This document shows positions 1 through 8,140 of a stretch of 64,000 nt of DNA, piece by piece (the first letter of the stretch is position 1; every line of letters starts with the position of its first letter). Source of the stretch: Amycolatopsis decaplanina DSM 44594 (GTDB lineage Bacteria > Actinomycetota > Actinomycetes > Mycobacteriales > Pseudonocardiaceae); assembly GCF_000342005.1 (NCBI RefSeq), contig NZ_AOHO01000068.1, forward strand, positions 250,330 through 314,329. The letters are read 5' to 3'. Under the pieces are notes generated by a model that saw only the letters and a list, made by a program, of their open reading frames with translations, had not been told where the DNA came from and made no database searches. The position numbers were made by a program, and so were the translations under genes.

Positions 1-45
1 TGAAGGCCTCCTTCCCTACTTTCAGGGTAGGGAAGGAGGCCTTCA
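1..45. repeat. Palindromic repeat, B type
   Basis: A perfect 19-bp inverted repeat (1-19 and 27-45) encloses a 7-nt loop. The arms carry TGAAGGCCTCC, the core also seen at 34980-35040. The window edge may cut off further outer arm. It lies downstream of the minus-strand glucoamylase gene, so it could act as a terminator, but it has no U-tract. Confidence 0.8.
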
Positions 46-93
46 CGGACTTTCCTGACTCGCGGCTGCTCAAGACCACACCACCGACCGAGC

Positions 94-132
94 GGGGAAG
101 AATCCGGACGCTCAACGTCCGGAATCCTCCCC
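94..132. repeat. Hairpin with 7-nt loop (GGAC/GTCC tip)
   Basis: Arms 94-109 and 117-132 (16 bp, a few mismatches) close a 7-nt loop. On the minus strand the tip reads GGAC-GTTGAGC-GTCC, the same tip as the hairpins at 10892-10940 and 10965-11011, although the outer stem is different sequence. It lies 104 bp past the glucoamylase stop and may help end its transcription. Confidence 0.7.
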
Positions 133-235
133 CGTCGCACACCCATCATCCAACCCGAGGACACCCAGGTCAGCCCAGATTCCAGTGGATAGGCGAATAC
201 AGGTCCGCTAGAAGCCGAATCGCCACTCACGAGGC

Positions 236-2659
236 TCAAGACCGCCAGGTGTCGTTCAGCGCCAGTGTGCAGCCGTCCGAAGTGGTGCCGACGCGATTGG
301 CGCCTGATTCCCACGTGACGTTACCGCCCTCCTTGCGGATGTACTTGTACTGGAAGGCGGCTCCCTTCGGCAAAGTGACCTTCGCCGTCCACAAGGGATA
401 GTCGGCGGACGCCATCGGGACCGCGTTCGCCGGGTTCCACCCGCCGAGTTCGGCGCGGTCGCCGACGACGAAGATGTTCTGGCCCCAGGACGTGGTGGCG
501 TTCACGGTGAACTTCGCCGCAACACCGGAGCACGCCGCGCTGTACCGCTGCTTGACCACCGACGGTGTCTCGACCGGGGCGCCCGCGTCGATCGAGTGTG
601 CCAGCCGGACGAACTGCGCCATCGACCAAGCGAGCGGCGTCGCCGAGCCGGTGCCTTCGCCGAAGGTGAAGCCGCCGGTGCTCTGCCGGTCCCAGACCTG
701 TTCGGGGATCAGATAGCCGGGATTCGCCGAGGCGGCCATGGCGGACAGATGCGCCGTCGCCGAGCGGCCGTTGGCCAGTTCGTATTCGCCGCGTTCACCG
801 GTGAGCAACGGCCATAGCCGTCCGACGCCGGCGCCGGTGTAAGGACCGCCGGAAGCGGTTTCGCCGTAGCCGTCGTGGTTGTACCGGTACCACATCGGGC
901 CGTTCGGAGTGTCCACCTTGAGCGTCGAGTCCACTTCGGGAACCGAGGCGGCGACGTCCGGATCGGCCGCCGGTTTCACGCCCAGGCGGACGAGGTCCAG
1001 GAAGCCGGCGTCGATGATGGCGCGTTCATCATGGTTTCCGCCGCCGTTCTGCAGGAAGACGTTCTGTCCGTCGTTCGGATCGCCGTTGCCGTCGATGCGG
1101 TGGAAATACCGGCCGTCGCCGAGCGGACCGGACGTGGTGAACGTCCAGGCGCTGACCTGCGCCTGCCACCGGTCGGCGGTCTCGCGGTAGCGGGCGGCGC
1201 CGGCGGTGTCCCCGTTGCGTTCGGCGATGTCGGCGGCGCAGATCAGCCCGGCGATCTCCGCGGCGATGGTGGAGGGTGAGTAGCCGCCGTTCTCTTCCCA
1301 GCGTTCCTGCGGGGTGGACGGACCGTGTGCGACGAGGAAGTCCGCGGACTTCTTCACCTTCGCCCACATCCCCGCGTCGAACCGGCTCAGCTGCCACGCG
1401 AGCACGATCGGGAAGGCGACCTCGTCCATCTGCAGGCTGGTCCAGCAGTTGGTGCCGTCGAGCCGGGTGTTCTGCGGGAAAGAACCGTCCGGTCGCTGCT
1501 GGACGGTGAACAGATAATCGACCGACCGGTTGGCCGCCGCCGAGTCGCCTGCCGCGATCTGCGCGGTCGAGACCTGGTAGAGGTCGCGAGACCAGACGGC
1601 GTGGTATCCGCAGTCCCCCGTGCCGTTCGCGTCCTTCGCCTCACCCCACGGATTGGTGAGCGAGGCGACGTTCGCTCCCGGATAGGTCTTGTCCTCGTGG
1701 GCCTTGAGGGTCATCAGCGCGACGTTGTACTGCGTGGTCAGACCGGCACCGCTGATCGAACGGGGCACCGCGGCCAGTGAGGAAAGGTAGCCGCTCCAGC
1801 CGGACCGGTACGCGGTGTCCGCCGCCGCGAAACCACCCGCGAGCGAGGCCGACGCGTTCGCCGACGCGGCGCCGCGATCGCCTCCGAAACCGATCGCGAG
1901 CGTGAAGGTGGTGTCGGTGCCCACGGGAATCTGCCCCAGCTGCACCAGATTCCCGGGCGTCGAGGCCGAGTCGTACTGCGCACCGAGAACGTGATCGCCG
2001 CTCAGGTCGACATAACCATCGCTCGCGGTCCCGCTGTAGCCACTGGTCGCCTTGACGAAACCGGTGGAGGCGGCCAAAGCGCTGGACACCGGCCCGTCCG
2101 AAGCGACCAGCTGCCCGCCGAACGTGGCGCCGGTGTCCCCCATGCCGCTGTTGTTCAAAGACGGGTTGTACAACACGTACAACTGCAGAGGGCCGCCGCT
2201 GAGCACCTCGAACCTGGTCTGGATCAGCACGGTGGACCGAGCCGGGTCCGCGGTGTGGGTCTTGGTGATCCGGTACCGGCCGTTGGTGGCGGTGTTGATC
2301 TGCCGGTAGCTCAGGGAACGCGGATCGGTGAGCACAAGCTGTTTGCTGGTGTGATCGCGTTCCAACTGCGTGAAACCGGCACCGTCGGACACGACGTACT
2401 GCAGGTCCTGGACGTTGGCGACGTCCACGGTCGGGTAATAGATCTCGTGGCTGATGCCCTGACCGAGGGTGAACCACACCTTCGACGCGGCATCGGTGGC
2501 GGTACCGAAACCTTCCTTGCCACCGGTCGTCCAGGCCGCCCCGGTGCCCGGCGCGCCGGGAGCGTCCGCCAGTGGCGCGGCGCTCACCGGCGCGGATGTC
2601 AGGAGTGCTGCCGCGGTCAACAGCGCGATCGTCGCGCGACGCCGCTTCGGAGACTTCAT
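236..2659 (-). CDS. Secreted GH15 glucoamylase/glucodextranase with CBM20
   Basis: Extracellular exo-acting hydrolase expected to release glucose from the non-reducing ends of starch-like glucans (807 aa). The ATG at 2659 is chosen because GGAAGG sits 6 nt upstream and a signal peptide follows at once (basic KSPKRRR, hydrophobic stretch, cleavage near residue 28). Residues 30-300 form the beta-rich N-terminal domain typical of bacterial GH15 enzymes. Residues 310-690 are the alpha/alpha barrel, with CGYHAVWSRDLY near 350, the probable general acid Glu in RWEENGGYSPS near 453 and the probable general base Glu in YLIPEQVWD near 650. The last ~95 residues are a CBM20 starch-binding domain (ELGGWNPANAVPM). 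It is monocistronic. Family assignment is firm; preference for alpha-1,4 or alpha-1,6 bonds cannot be read from sequence. Confidence 0.92.
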   Translation of the reverse strand: MKSPKRRRATIALLTAAALLTSAPVSAAPLADAPGAPGTGAAWTTGGKEGFGTATDAASKVWFTLGQGISHEIYYPTVDVANVQDLQYVVSDGAGFTQLERDHTSKQLVLTDPRSLSYRQINTATNGRYRITKTHTADPARSTVLIQTRFEVLSGGPLQLYVLYNPSLNNSGMGDTGATFGGQLVASDGPVSSALAASTGFVKATSGYSGTASDGYVDLSGDHVLGAQYDSASTPGNLVQLGQIPVGTDTTFTLAIGFGGDRGAASANASASLAGGFAAADTAYRSGWSGYLSSLAAVPRSISGAGLTTQYNVALMTLKAHEDKTYPGANVASLTNPWGEAKDANGTGDCGYHAVWSRDLYQVSTAQIAAGDSAAANRSVDYLFTVQQRPDGSFPQNTRLDGTNCWTSLQMDEVAFPIVLAWQLSRFDAGMWAKVKKSADFLVAHGPSTPQERWEENGGYSPSTIAAEIAGLICAADIAERNGDTAGAARYRETADRWQAQVSAWTFTTSGPLGDGRYFHRIDGNGDPNDGQNVFLQNGGGNHDERAIIDAGFLDLVRLGVKPAADPDVAASVPEVDSTLKVDTPNGPMWYRYNHDGYGETASGGPYTGAGVGRLWPLLTGERGEYELANGRSATAHLSAMAASANPGYLIPEQVWDRQSTGGFTFGEGTGSATPLAWSMAQFVRLAHSIDAGAPVETPSVVKQRYSAACSGVAAKFTVNATTSWGQNIFVVGDRAELGGWNPANAVPMASADYPLWTAKVTLPKGAAFQYKYIRKEGGNVTWESGANRVGTTSDGCTLALNDTWRS

Positions 2660-2696
2660 GACGGTCCTTCCCACAGGCTTCATCGACGGCAGGATT

Positions 2697-2712
2697 TGTT
2701 GTTAGCGGCAAC
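2697..2712 (-). promoter_or_regulatory. Possible LacI-family operator upstream of glucoamylase
   Basis: TTGTTAGCGGCAACTT, about 40 bp upstream of the glucoamylase start, resembles a LacI-type operator (ideal half-site TTGTTAGCG with a degraded second half). Sugar-responsive LacI regulators commonly control alpha-glucan genes in actinomycetes. Only one half-site is good, so this is tentative. Confidence 0.3.
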
Positions 2713-2786
2713 TTATTACCTGGCCGTCTTGACCATCAGGGCCGATCGGAGTAACCCGGACCACTCACGCCGGTGGTCCGGTCTGC

Positions 2787-3371
2787 TCAAGGAGCGGCGA
2801 ATCGGCTGGGATCGCCGGGCGGACCACCGAGAATGAGGTCCGCGGCGCGGGCGAGAACCTGTTCCCGGGTCCGCCCGGGGTGGTCCGCGGCGAGGAAGTG
2901 GTTGCCGATGGCCGTACAGAAGGCGAGCAGGGCGCGGGCTTCGACCTCGTCAGGGTCGGCACAGAAGGTGCCGATACCGTCGCGGGCCAGCTGCATGCGC
3001 CGGTTGTCCACCCGCCGCAGGCGTTCGGCCACGGCCTCGTCACGTCGAGCCCAGTCGCGGACAGCCAGGTCGATGGGCAGCAGCCGGCCACCGGAGAAGG
3101 TGAGCCGTCCCGCCAGCCGGACCTTGTCCCGCGCGTCGCACCCCTCCTGCTCGACGCGAGCGAGGACCTCGTCGACGCTTTCGTACTCCCAGGCATCCAG
3201 CATCGCCTCCAGCAGAGCCGCACGGTCGGCGAAGTAGCCGTAGAACCCGCCTTTGGTCACGCCGATCGCCTTGGCCAGCGCCTCGACGCGCACCGCCTCC
3301 ACCCCGCCCTCCGCCAGCGCCCGCAGACCTTCTTCGACCCACTTCTCACGCGGCGTGCGCAATGCGCCCAT
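2787..3371 (-). CDS. TetR-family transcriptional regulator
   Basis: One-component repressor of 194 aa. The ATG at 3371 is preferred: GAGGTGG lies 8 nt upstream and MGALRTPREKW gives the usual short N-terminus. The helix-turn-helix is near residues 28-50 (VEALAKAIGVTKGGFYGYF). The remainder is a helical ligand/dimerisation domain with no family-specific signature I can name. It is divergent from the membrane-protein gene at 3471. Two palindromes in the intergenic gap (3400-3417 and 3434-3451) are its likely binding sites, implying autoregulation plus repression of 3471. Confidence 0.9.
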   Translation of the reverse strand: MGALRTPREKWVEEGLRALAEGGVEAVRVEALAKAIGVTKGGFYGYFADRAALLEAMLDAWEYESVDEVLARVEQEGCDARDKVRLAGRLTFSGGRLLPIDLAVRDWARRDEAVAERLRRVDNRRMQLARDGIGTFCADPDEVEARALLAFCTAIGNHFLAADHPGRTREQVLARAADLILGGPPGDPSRFAAP

Positions 3372-3399
3372 GCCGTGGTCCACCTCACCTGTCCACTGG

Positions 3400-3417
3400 T
3401 TGTACGGCACCGTATAA
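3400..3417. promoter_or_regulatory. TetR operator 1 (proximal to regulator)
   Basis: TTGTACG-GCAC-CGTATAA: 7-nt arms with one mismatch and a 4-nt spacer, in the divergent gap. It matches the perfect palindrome at 3434-3451 and is centred 34 bp from it. TTGTAC could also be a -35 element for the plus-strand gene, with TAGCCT at 3424-3429 as -10, so repressor binding would cover the promoter. Confidence 0.65.
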
Positions 3418-3433
3418 CCGGTCTAGCCTGAAC

Positions 3434-3451
3434 TTATACGCCACCGTATAA
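3434..3451. promoter_or_regulatory. TetR operator 2 (perfect palindrome)
   Basis: TTATACG-CCAC-CGTATAA: perfect 7-bp arms around a 4-nt spacer, 19 bp before the start of the membrane-protein gene. Arm sequence and spacer length match operator 1, as expected for two TetR dimers. Confidence 0.75.
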
Positions 3452-3470
3452 CAAGGACTGGGGAGTTGAC

Positions 3471-3911
3471 ATGATCAAATGGGCGGGCTGGCTCATAACG
3501 CTGTTCGGCGCGGCGCACACCTTGGGCGCCCTCACGGTGATGAAAGCCGCCGGCCATGCCGGCACGTGGTTCAGCGGGACATTGTGGAGGGACGACCTCT
3601 CCGCCATGAGCCCCGCGAACAGCGCCTTCTGGCTGAGCGCGGCCAGCTTCGGCGTGCCGCTCGTCCTGGTCGGCCTGACCGTGCTGTGGCTGGACCGGCG
3701 CGGCATCACCCCACCCCGGTTCATCGCGTGGGCGCTGGGGATCTGGACCCTGCTGATCGCCACGGTCCTCCTTTTCACGCCCTGGCCGATCCTCCTGGTC
3801 GCGACCGTTCTGCTGCTGGCCGGAATCCGCCGCGCCGATCCGGCCCCGCCGCGAAGTGCGACGGGGCCGGATCAGGGTTTCCGCGGGATCAGCCGACCGG
3901 ACGCGGCTTGA
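3471..3911 (+). CDS. Small DUF6463-like integral membrane protein
   Basis: A 146-aa protein with four probable transmembrane helices (near residues 3-22, 50-70, 85-100 and 102-118) and a short polar tail. The start at 3471 has GGGGAG 7 nt upstream. It resembles small actinobacterial DUF6463-type membrane proteins often found beside TetR regulators, so a role as regulated efflux or stress accessory is possible but unproven. Its 3' end overlaps the convergent FN3-protein gene by 23 bp. The last ~20 residues (ARSATGPDQGFRGISRPDAA) look non-conserved, so that overlap probably encodes a dispensable tail. Confidence 0.7.
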   Translation: MIKWAGWLITLFGAAHTLGALTVMKAAGHAGTWFSGTLWRDDLSAMSPANSAFWLSAASFGVPLVLVGLTVLWLDRRGITPPRFIAWALGIWTLLIATVLLFTPWPILLVATVLLLAGIRRADPAPPRSATGPDQGFRGISRPDAA

Positions 3912-6900
3912 GGTTCACCTCCACCGTGTTGCCGGGACCGGAGGTGACACCGGTGACGATGCCGTTGAGGAATCCGCAACCCTGCAGCGGCGGCAGGGTG
4001 TAGGAACCGGTGAGCTTGCCACCGGCCAGCGGGTCGAAGCCGGCCTTCGACTGGAGGGGGATCTGGGCCGGAGTCTTCGTCTGGCAGGTCGGGCTCGCCG
4101 AAACCGGGAAGCCGAAGACGCTGATCCGCGGCAGTTTGACCGTCACCGCCGAGGTCGACTTGAGCACCCCGCCTGCCAGCGTGCCGGTGGTCTTGCCCGC
4201 CGACACGAACTCGATCTTCGCGTTGACCGGGACGAAGCCCCAGAGCGTGAGGTTCGCGCTCGTCGGGTTCAGCGTCAGGTCGGCGTCGAAGGTCCCGTTC
4301 GCGAGGGTGATCGCGGCGTTGATGCCCCCGCGCAGGTCGATCGGGCCGGAGAGCTTCTTCAGCTGCGTTTTGCCGGTCAGGTCATAGCTGTACTTGACGA
4401 CCGGGGACGTGTTCGGCTTGGTCTTCGCCGTGACCGGCGCGCCGGCGGCCGACTTGTTCCCCGCGGCGTCCTTGGCGACCACGGTGAAGGTGTACTCCGT
4501 GTCGGCCTTGAGACCGTCCACAGTGGCCGAAGTCCCGGTCACCGATTTCACCAACGTGGCACCGTTGTAGACGTCGTACCCGGTGACACCGACATTGTCC
4601 GTCGCCGCGTCCCACTCGAGGCTCACGCTGGTCTGCGTGGTCCCCGTGGAGCGCGGGTTGCCCGGCGCGCCGGGAGCCTCCGTGTCGGGCGCGGCCTGCG
4701 TCCGGACGGTGATGGCGGCGCTGGGAGTGGAGAGGTTGCCCGCCGCGTCCTTCGCGACCACGGTGAACGAATACTCCGTGTCCGGCGCGAGACCGTCCAC
4801 GGTCACGGAAGTCCCGGTCACGGATTTCACCAAGGTGCCGCCGTTGTAGACGTCGTACCCGGTGACGCCGACATTGTCCGTCGCGGCGTTCCACTCGAGG
4901 TTCACGCTGGTCTGCGTGGCCCCGGTGGAGCGCGGGTTGCCCGGCGCACCGGGAGCCTGCGTGTCGGGCGCGGCCTGCGTCCGTGCAGTGGCCGCGGCGC
5001 TGGGCGCCGACGCGTTGCCCGCGGCGTCCTTGGCGACCACGGTGAACGAGTACTCCGTGTCCGGCGCGAGTCCGTCCACCGTCGCGGAGGTTCCCGTCAC
5101 CGTCTTCACCAGCGTGGCACCGTTGTAGACGTCGTAGCCGGTCACACCGACGTTGTCGCTCGACGCGTTCCAGGACAGCTTGACGCTGGACTGGGTCACG
5201 TCGGTCGTGGCGAGACCGGCCGGAACGCTGGGCGCTTCGGTGTCGGGGGCCGTGGCCGTCCGAGCGGTCACCGGGGCGCTGGGCTCCGACCTGTTGCCTG
5301 CCGCGTCCTTGGCGACGACGGTGAAGCTGTACTCGGTGTCGGCGGCGAGACCGTCGACCGTGGCATTGGTCTCCGTCACCGACTTCACCAAGGTGCCGCC
5401 GTTGTAGACGTCGTAACCGGTGACACCGACGTTGTCGCTCGAAGCGTCCCATGCCAGACCGACGCTGGAGGCCGAGGTACCGGTCGAGTGCAGGTTGCCC
5501 GGCGCACCGGGAGCCTGCGTGTCGGGCGCGGCCTGGGTCCGTGCCGTGGCCGCGGTGCTGGGCGCCGACGCGTTGCCCGCGGCGTCCTTCGCGACCACTG
5601 TGAAGGTGTACTCGGTATCGGCCGTCAGACCGTCGATCGTGACCTGGGGTTCCGTGACCGACTTGACGACCTCGGCGCCCTTCAGAACGTCGTAGCCGGT
5701 GACACCGACGTTGTCGCTCGAAGCGTCCCAGGCCAGCGTCACGCTGGTTTGGGTGGTTCCGGTCGAGTGCACGTTCGCGGGTGTCGTCGGCGCCTGCGTG
5801 TCCGGAGCCTTCGCGGTGCGGGCGGTGGCAGGCGCGGTGGCGGGCGAGATGTTGCCCGCCGCGTCCTTCGCCTTGACGGTGAAGGTGTACTCGGTGTCCG
5901 GGGTGAGACCGTCGACCGTGGCCGTCGTGCCGCTCACGGACTTGACGAGATTCGTGCCCTCGTAGACGTCGTAGCCGGTCACGCCGACGTTGTCGGTGGC
6001 CGCGCCCCAAGACAACGCGACACTGTTCTGGGTGACTTCACCGACCGTCACAGCACCAGGAGCCGAAGGCGCGGTCGTGTCCGCGGCGGGTGTGACGGTG
6101 AAGGTGTGCAGGACGTTGGCCTGGCCGTTCGCGGGAGTGCAGTCCGCGACGAACGTGCCGAGACCGGTCTCCGCGCCGGAAGCCGTCAACGGCGTCATGG
6201 TCAGCACCAGATCGTGTACCGACAAGGTCGCCGTCCCCGGCTGGTCGAACCGCAACGACGGCGCGGCACCGCTCGCGTTGACGATCAGGTCGTTGCCCTT
6301 CGGCGGGATGGGCTGCTGCGGGATGCCCGTCGGCACGCCGACCGCGAGATGCCCCTGCGGGCTGGACACCAGCGACGAAGCCAGTGCCGATCCCCTGATG
6401 CTCTCGGCGCCGACGAGCCGGAGCCCTTCGGTCGCCGTCTTGCCCGCGTTGGAGACGGCCGTGATGTCTATCTTCGGGGTGAACTGGCCCACCGGGATCG
6501 TGTCGGGGAGCGTGGCGTTGATGTCGACCGTGACGTCCTGATTGCCGATCAGCGGGAACGGGCAGCTGTAGACCTGCCGCAGCGGCGGGTGGTTCCCCGT
6601 GCCGACAACGGCTTCCGGGGTGACCGGAGAGCCGGTCACCGTGTAGGTCTGCAGGACGGTATCGGCGCCCGCCGCCAGCGTGCAGTCCGAAGTGAAGGTG
6701 CCGAGACCGGTCTCGGTGCCGTCGGCCTTGAGCGGGGTCATCACCAACTGGAGGCCGTTCACGGCGAGCGTCGCGGTGCCCGGCTGGTCGAACCTCAGCG
6801 CGGGCGCGCTGCCCGTGGCGTTCACGACCAGGTCGTTGCCCGCCGCCGGGATGGGCTGCTTCGGCACGTCGGAGTCGACCTTCACCGTCATCGTGCCCTG

Positions 6901-7254
6901 GCTGCCGGGCATCGTCACGGTCGAGGTCGCCTTCGCGGTGCCCTTGATGGACTCGGCGCCGACGAGCCGAAGGCCTTCGGTCGCCGTCTTGCCCGCGTTG
7001 GACACGGCGGTGATCTCGATGGCGGGAGTCAGTTTCCCGGTCTCGATCGTCGAAGGCTGAGTGGTCTTGATGGTGACCGAGACGTTCTGATCACCGATCA
7101 ACGGGAATGGACACGAGTAATTCTGCGTGAGCTCACCCGGAGCCGCGGCACTGGTGCCCGAGCCGATCGCGAGACCCAGGGCCACCAAGGCCGCCGTACT
7201 CACGACGGCGATGCCCCCAGTGGCCAGTCTTCGACTACGTCTTCTGTGTTTCAC
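3889..7254 (-). CDS. Secreted DUF6801 / fibronectin type III repeat protein
   Basis: Large exported protein of 1121 aa. GTG 7254 is chosen because GGAGAGG lies upstream and the signal peptide follows (KHRRRSRRLA, then a hydrophobic stretch ending near TSAAA). There are two DUF6801-like beta domains (about 45-205 and 230-390, each opening with YSCPFPLIG). Six FN3 repeats of about 97 aa follow (391-950), each with NVGVTGYDVY and TEYTFTV-type strands. A C-terminal domain (952-1121) has paired Cys residues. The same N- and C-terminal modules recur at 54582 and 55768, where the FN3 block is absent or replaced by a Thr-Pro linker. A cell-surface or matrix role, with FN3 repeats as spacers, is likely; no catalytic motif is visible. 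The FN3 units are very similar at DNA level, so copy number may vary between strains. Confidence 0.85.
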   Translation of the reverse strand: MKHRRRSRRLATGGIAVVSTAALVALGLAIGSGTSAAAPGELTQNYSCPFPLIGDQNVSVTIKTTQPSTIETGKLTPAIEITAVSNAGKTATEGLRLVGAESIKGTAKATSTVTMPGSQGTMTVKVDSDVPKQPIPAAGNDLVVNATGSAPALRFDQPGTATLAVNGLQLVMTPLKADGTETGLGTFTSDCTLAAGADTVLQTYTVTGSPVTPEAVVGTGNHPPLRQVYSCPFPLIGNQDVTVDINATLPDTIPVGQFTPKIDITAVSNAGKTATEGLRLVGAESIRGSALASSLVSSPQGHLAVGVPTGIPQQPIPPKGNDLIVNASGAAPSLRFDQPGTATLSVHDLVLTMTPLTASGAETGLGTFVADCTPANGQANVLHTFTVTPAADTTAPSAPGAVTVGEVTQNSVALSWGAATDNVGVTGYDVYEGTNLVKSVSGTTATVDGLTPDTEYTFTVKAKDAAGNISPATAPATARTAKAPDTQAPTTPANVHSTGTTQTSVTLAWDASSDNVGVTGYDVLKGAEVVKSVTEPQVTIDGLTADTEYTFTVVAKDAAGNASAPSTAATARTQAAPDTQAPGAPGNLHSTGTSASSVGLAWDASSDNVGVTGYDVYNGGTLVKSVTETNATVDGLAADTEYSFTVVAKDAAGNRSEPSAPVTARTATAPDTEAPSVPAGLATTDVTQSSVKLSWNASSDNVGVTGYDVYNGATLVKTVTGTSATVDGLAPDTEYSFTVVAKDAAGNASAPSAAATARTQAAPDTQAPGAPGNPRSTGATQTSVNLEWNAATDNVGVTGYDVYNGGTLVKSVTGTSVTVDGLAPDTEYSFTVVAKDAAGNLSTPSAAITVRTQAAPDTEAPGAPGNPRSTGTTQTSVSLEWDAATDNVGVTGYDVYNGATLVKSVTGTSATVDGLKADTEYTFTVVAKDAAGNKSAAGAPVTAKTKPNTSPVVKYSYDLTGKTQLKKLSGPIDLRGGINAAITLANGTFDADLTLNPTSANLTLWGFVPVNAKIEFVSAGKTTGTLAGGVLKSTSAVTVKLPRISVFGFPVSASPTCQTKTPAQIPLQSKAGFDPLAGGKLTGSYTLPPLQGCGFLNGIVTGVTSGPGNTVEVNLKPRPVG

Positions 7255-7583
7255 AGGTCCCTCTCCAACACATAGACCACACCCGCCGAAACCATCGGAC
7301 AAACGATTAATGCCCGCTTTCGCGGGCTCTCTTCGGCGGGAGTGTGTGCACATTTACGGGTATGCCACAGGGAATTAACACACCCGCGAGGCTCGCCAGG
7401 CAAGCAAAATCACAGAGCCCGTGCGACCATTCTTCGTCTTTGTCATACGCGGTCGATTCACCGTTCGCGAATCTGTCAGGCACGACCCCAAAACGTCCGC
7501 CACCATCTCGGCGAGGGTGGTTACTGGCCAACATGGCCGCGATCAGGTCAAGGGAGAGGGACCGCTCCCCCGGCTTCGCCCGC
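7255..7583. other. Intergenic region upstream of the FN3 protein
   Basis: 329 bp between the FN3-protein start and the end of the disrupted small gene. It has lower GC than its flanks and should hold the FN3-protein promoter. I see no convincing -35/-10 pair, operator palindrome or RNA structure. Confidence 0.5.
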
Positions 7584-7887
7584 TCACTTGGCCGCGCGCC
7601 AGGGCGGCACCCAGCCGAGCCGTTCGCGGACCGTGTCGAGACCGGGGCCGGCCAGGCTCCGGCGGTCCGAGACGTTCGCCGACCGCGGTCCGAGGATCCG
7701 CATCCTGTCGACCGCGGTACTCGAAGCCGTACACGTTCACCCAGGTGTCGAAGCGGCGCTTGTGCTTCGACTCCTCTTCTGCGGGCAGGTCATCGCTGGT
7801 GAACATGCGGTCCAGCGCGGCCAATGCGAACATCCCGGCGACCACCGCCGCGACCGCTGAGATCACGGCGACGACGATGGCGGACAT
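7584..7887 (-). pseudogene. Small membrane protein gene with apparent frameshift
   Basis: The 5' part (from 7887) encodes one N-terminal membrane helix (MSAIVVAVISAVAAVVAGMF) and a charged stretch ending near VNVYGFEYRGR. After about 7715 that frame loses its GC-rich third positions. The frame one base on regains very strong third-position bias and ends naturally at 7584 (RERLGWVPPWRAAK, then stop). The simplest reading is a gene of about 100 codons broken by a one-base change, or a sequencing error. Function unknown. It lies beside the palindromic element at 7958-8070. Confidence 0.55.
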
Positions 7888-7957
7888 GTGGTCGATCCAA
7901 TCATGGATCGACGGCGGGACACCGGCCGTCGCGTCAGGACCCGCCGAGGCGAACGGT

Positions 7958-8070
7958 TATTGAAGGGCAGACCGTGGCGGGCCTCGTGAGTGGTAAGGAC
8001 GGTTAGAACCGTCCTTACCACTCACGAGGCCCGCCACCAGAACACGCCACGATTGCCTTACCCCTCAATA
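7958..8070. repeat. Family A palindromic element, near full length
   Basis: The inner stem is perfect over 31 bp (7974-8004 and 8007-8037) with a 2-nt loop and contains CTCGTGAGTGGTAAGGACGG. The outer ends form further imperfect inverted repeats (TTGAAGGGCAG... and ...GCCTTACCCCTCAA), each flanked by TA. The right outer arm is longer than the left, which seems to carry a deletion. The form recalls a miniature inverted-repeat element. No open reading frame is present. Confidence 0.8.
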
Positions 8071-8140
8071 GAACGTCGCGGAGCCGGGCAGGGTCTCGAT
8101 GCGTTCTCGCCTGCTGCGGTCGCCTAGGCGTCGCCGCGCA

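Noticed and set aside
3856-7275. Very long open frame (over 1100 codons) on the plus strand opposite the FN3 protein
   Set aside because: It is an antisense shadow caused by high GC; composition is Arg/Gly/Asp-rich without domains, while the minus strand has clear FN3 and DUF6801 domains.
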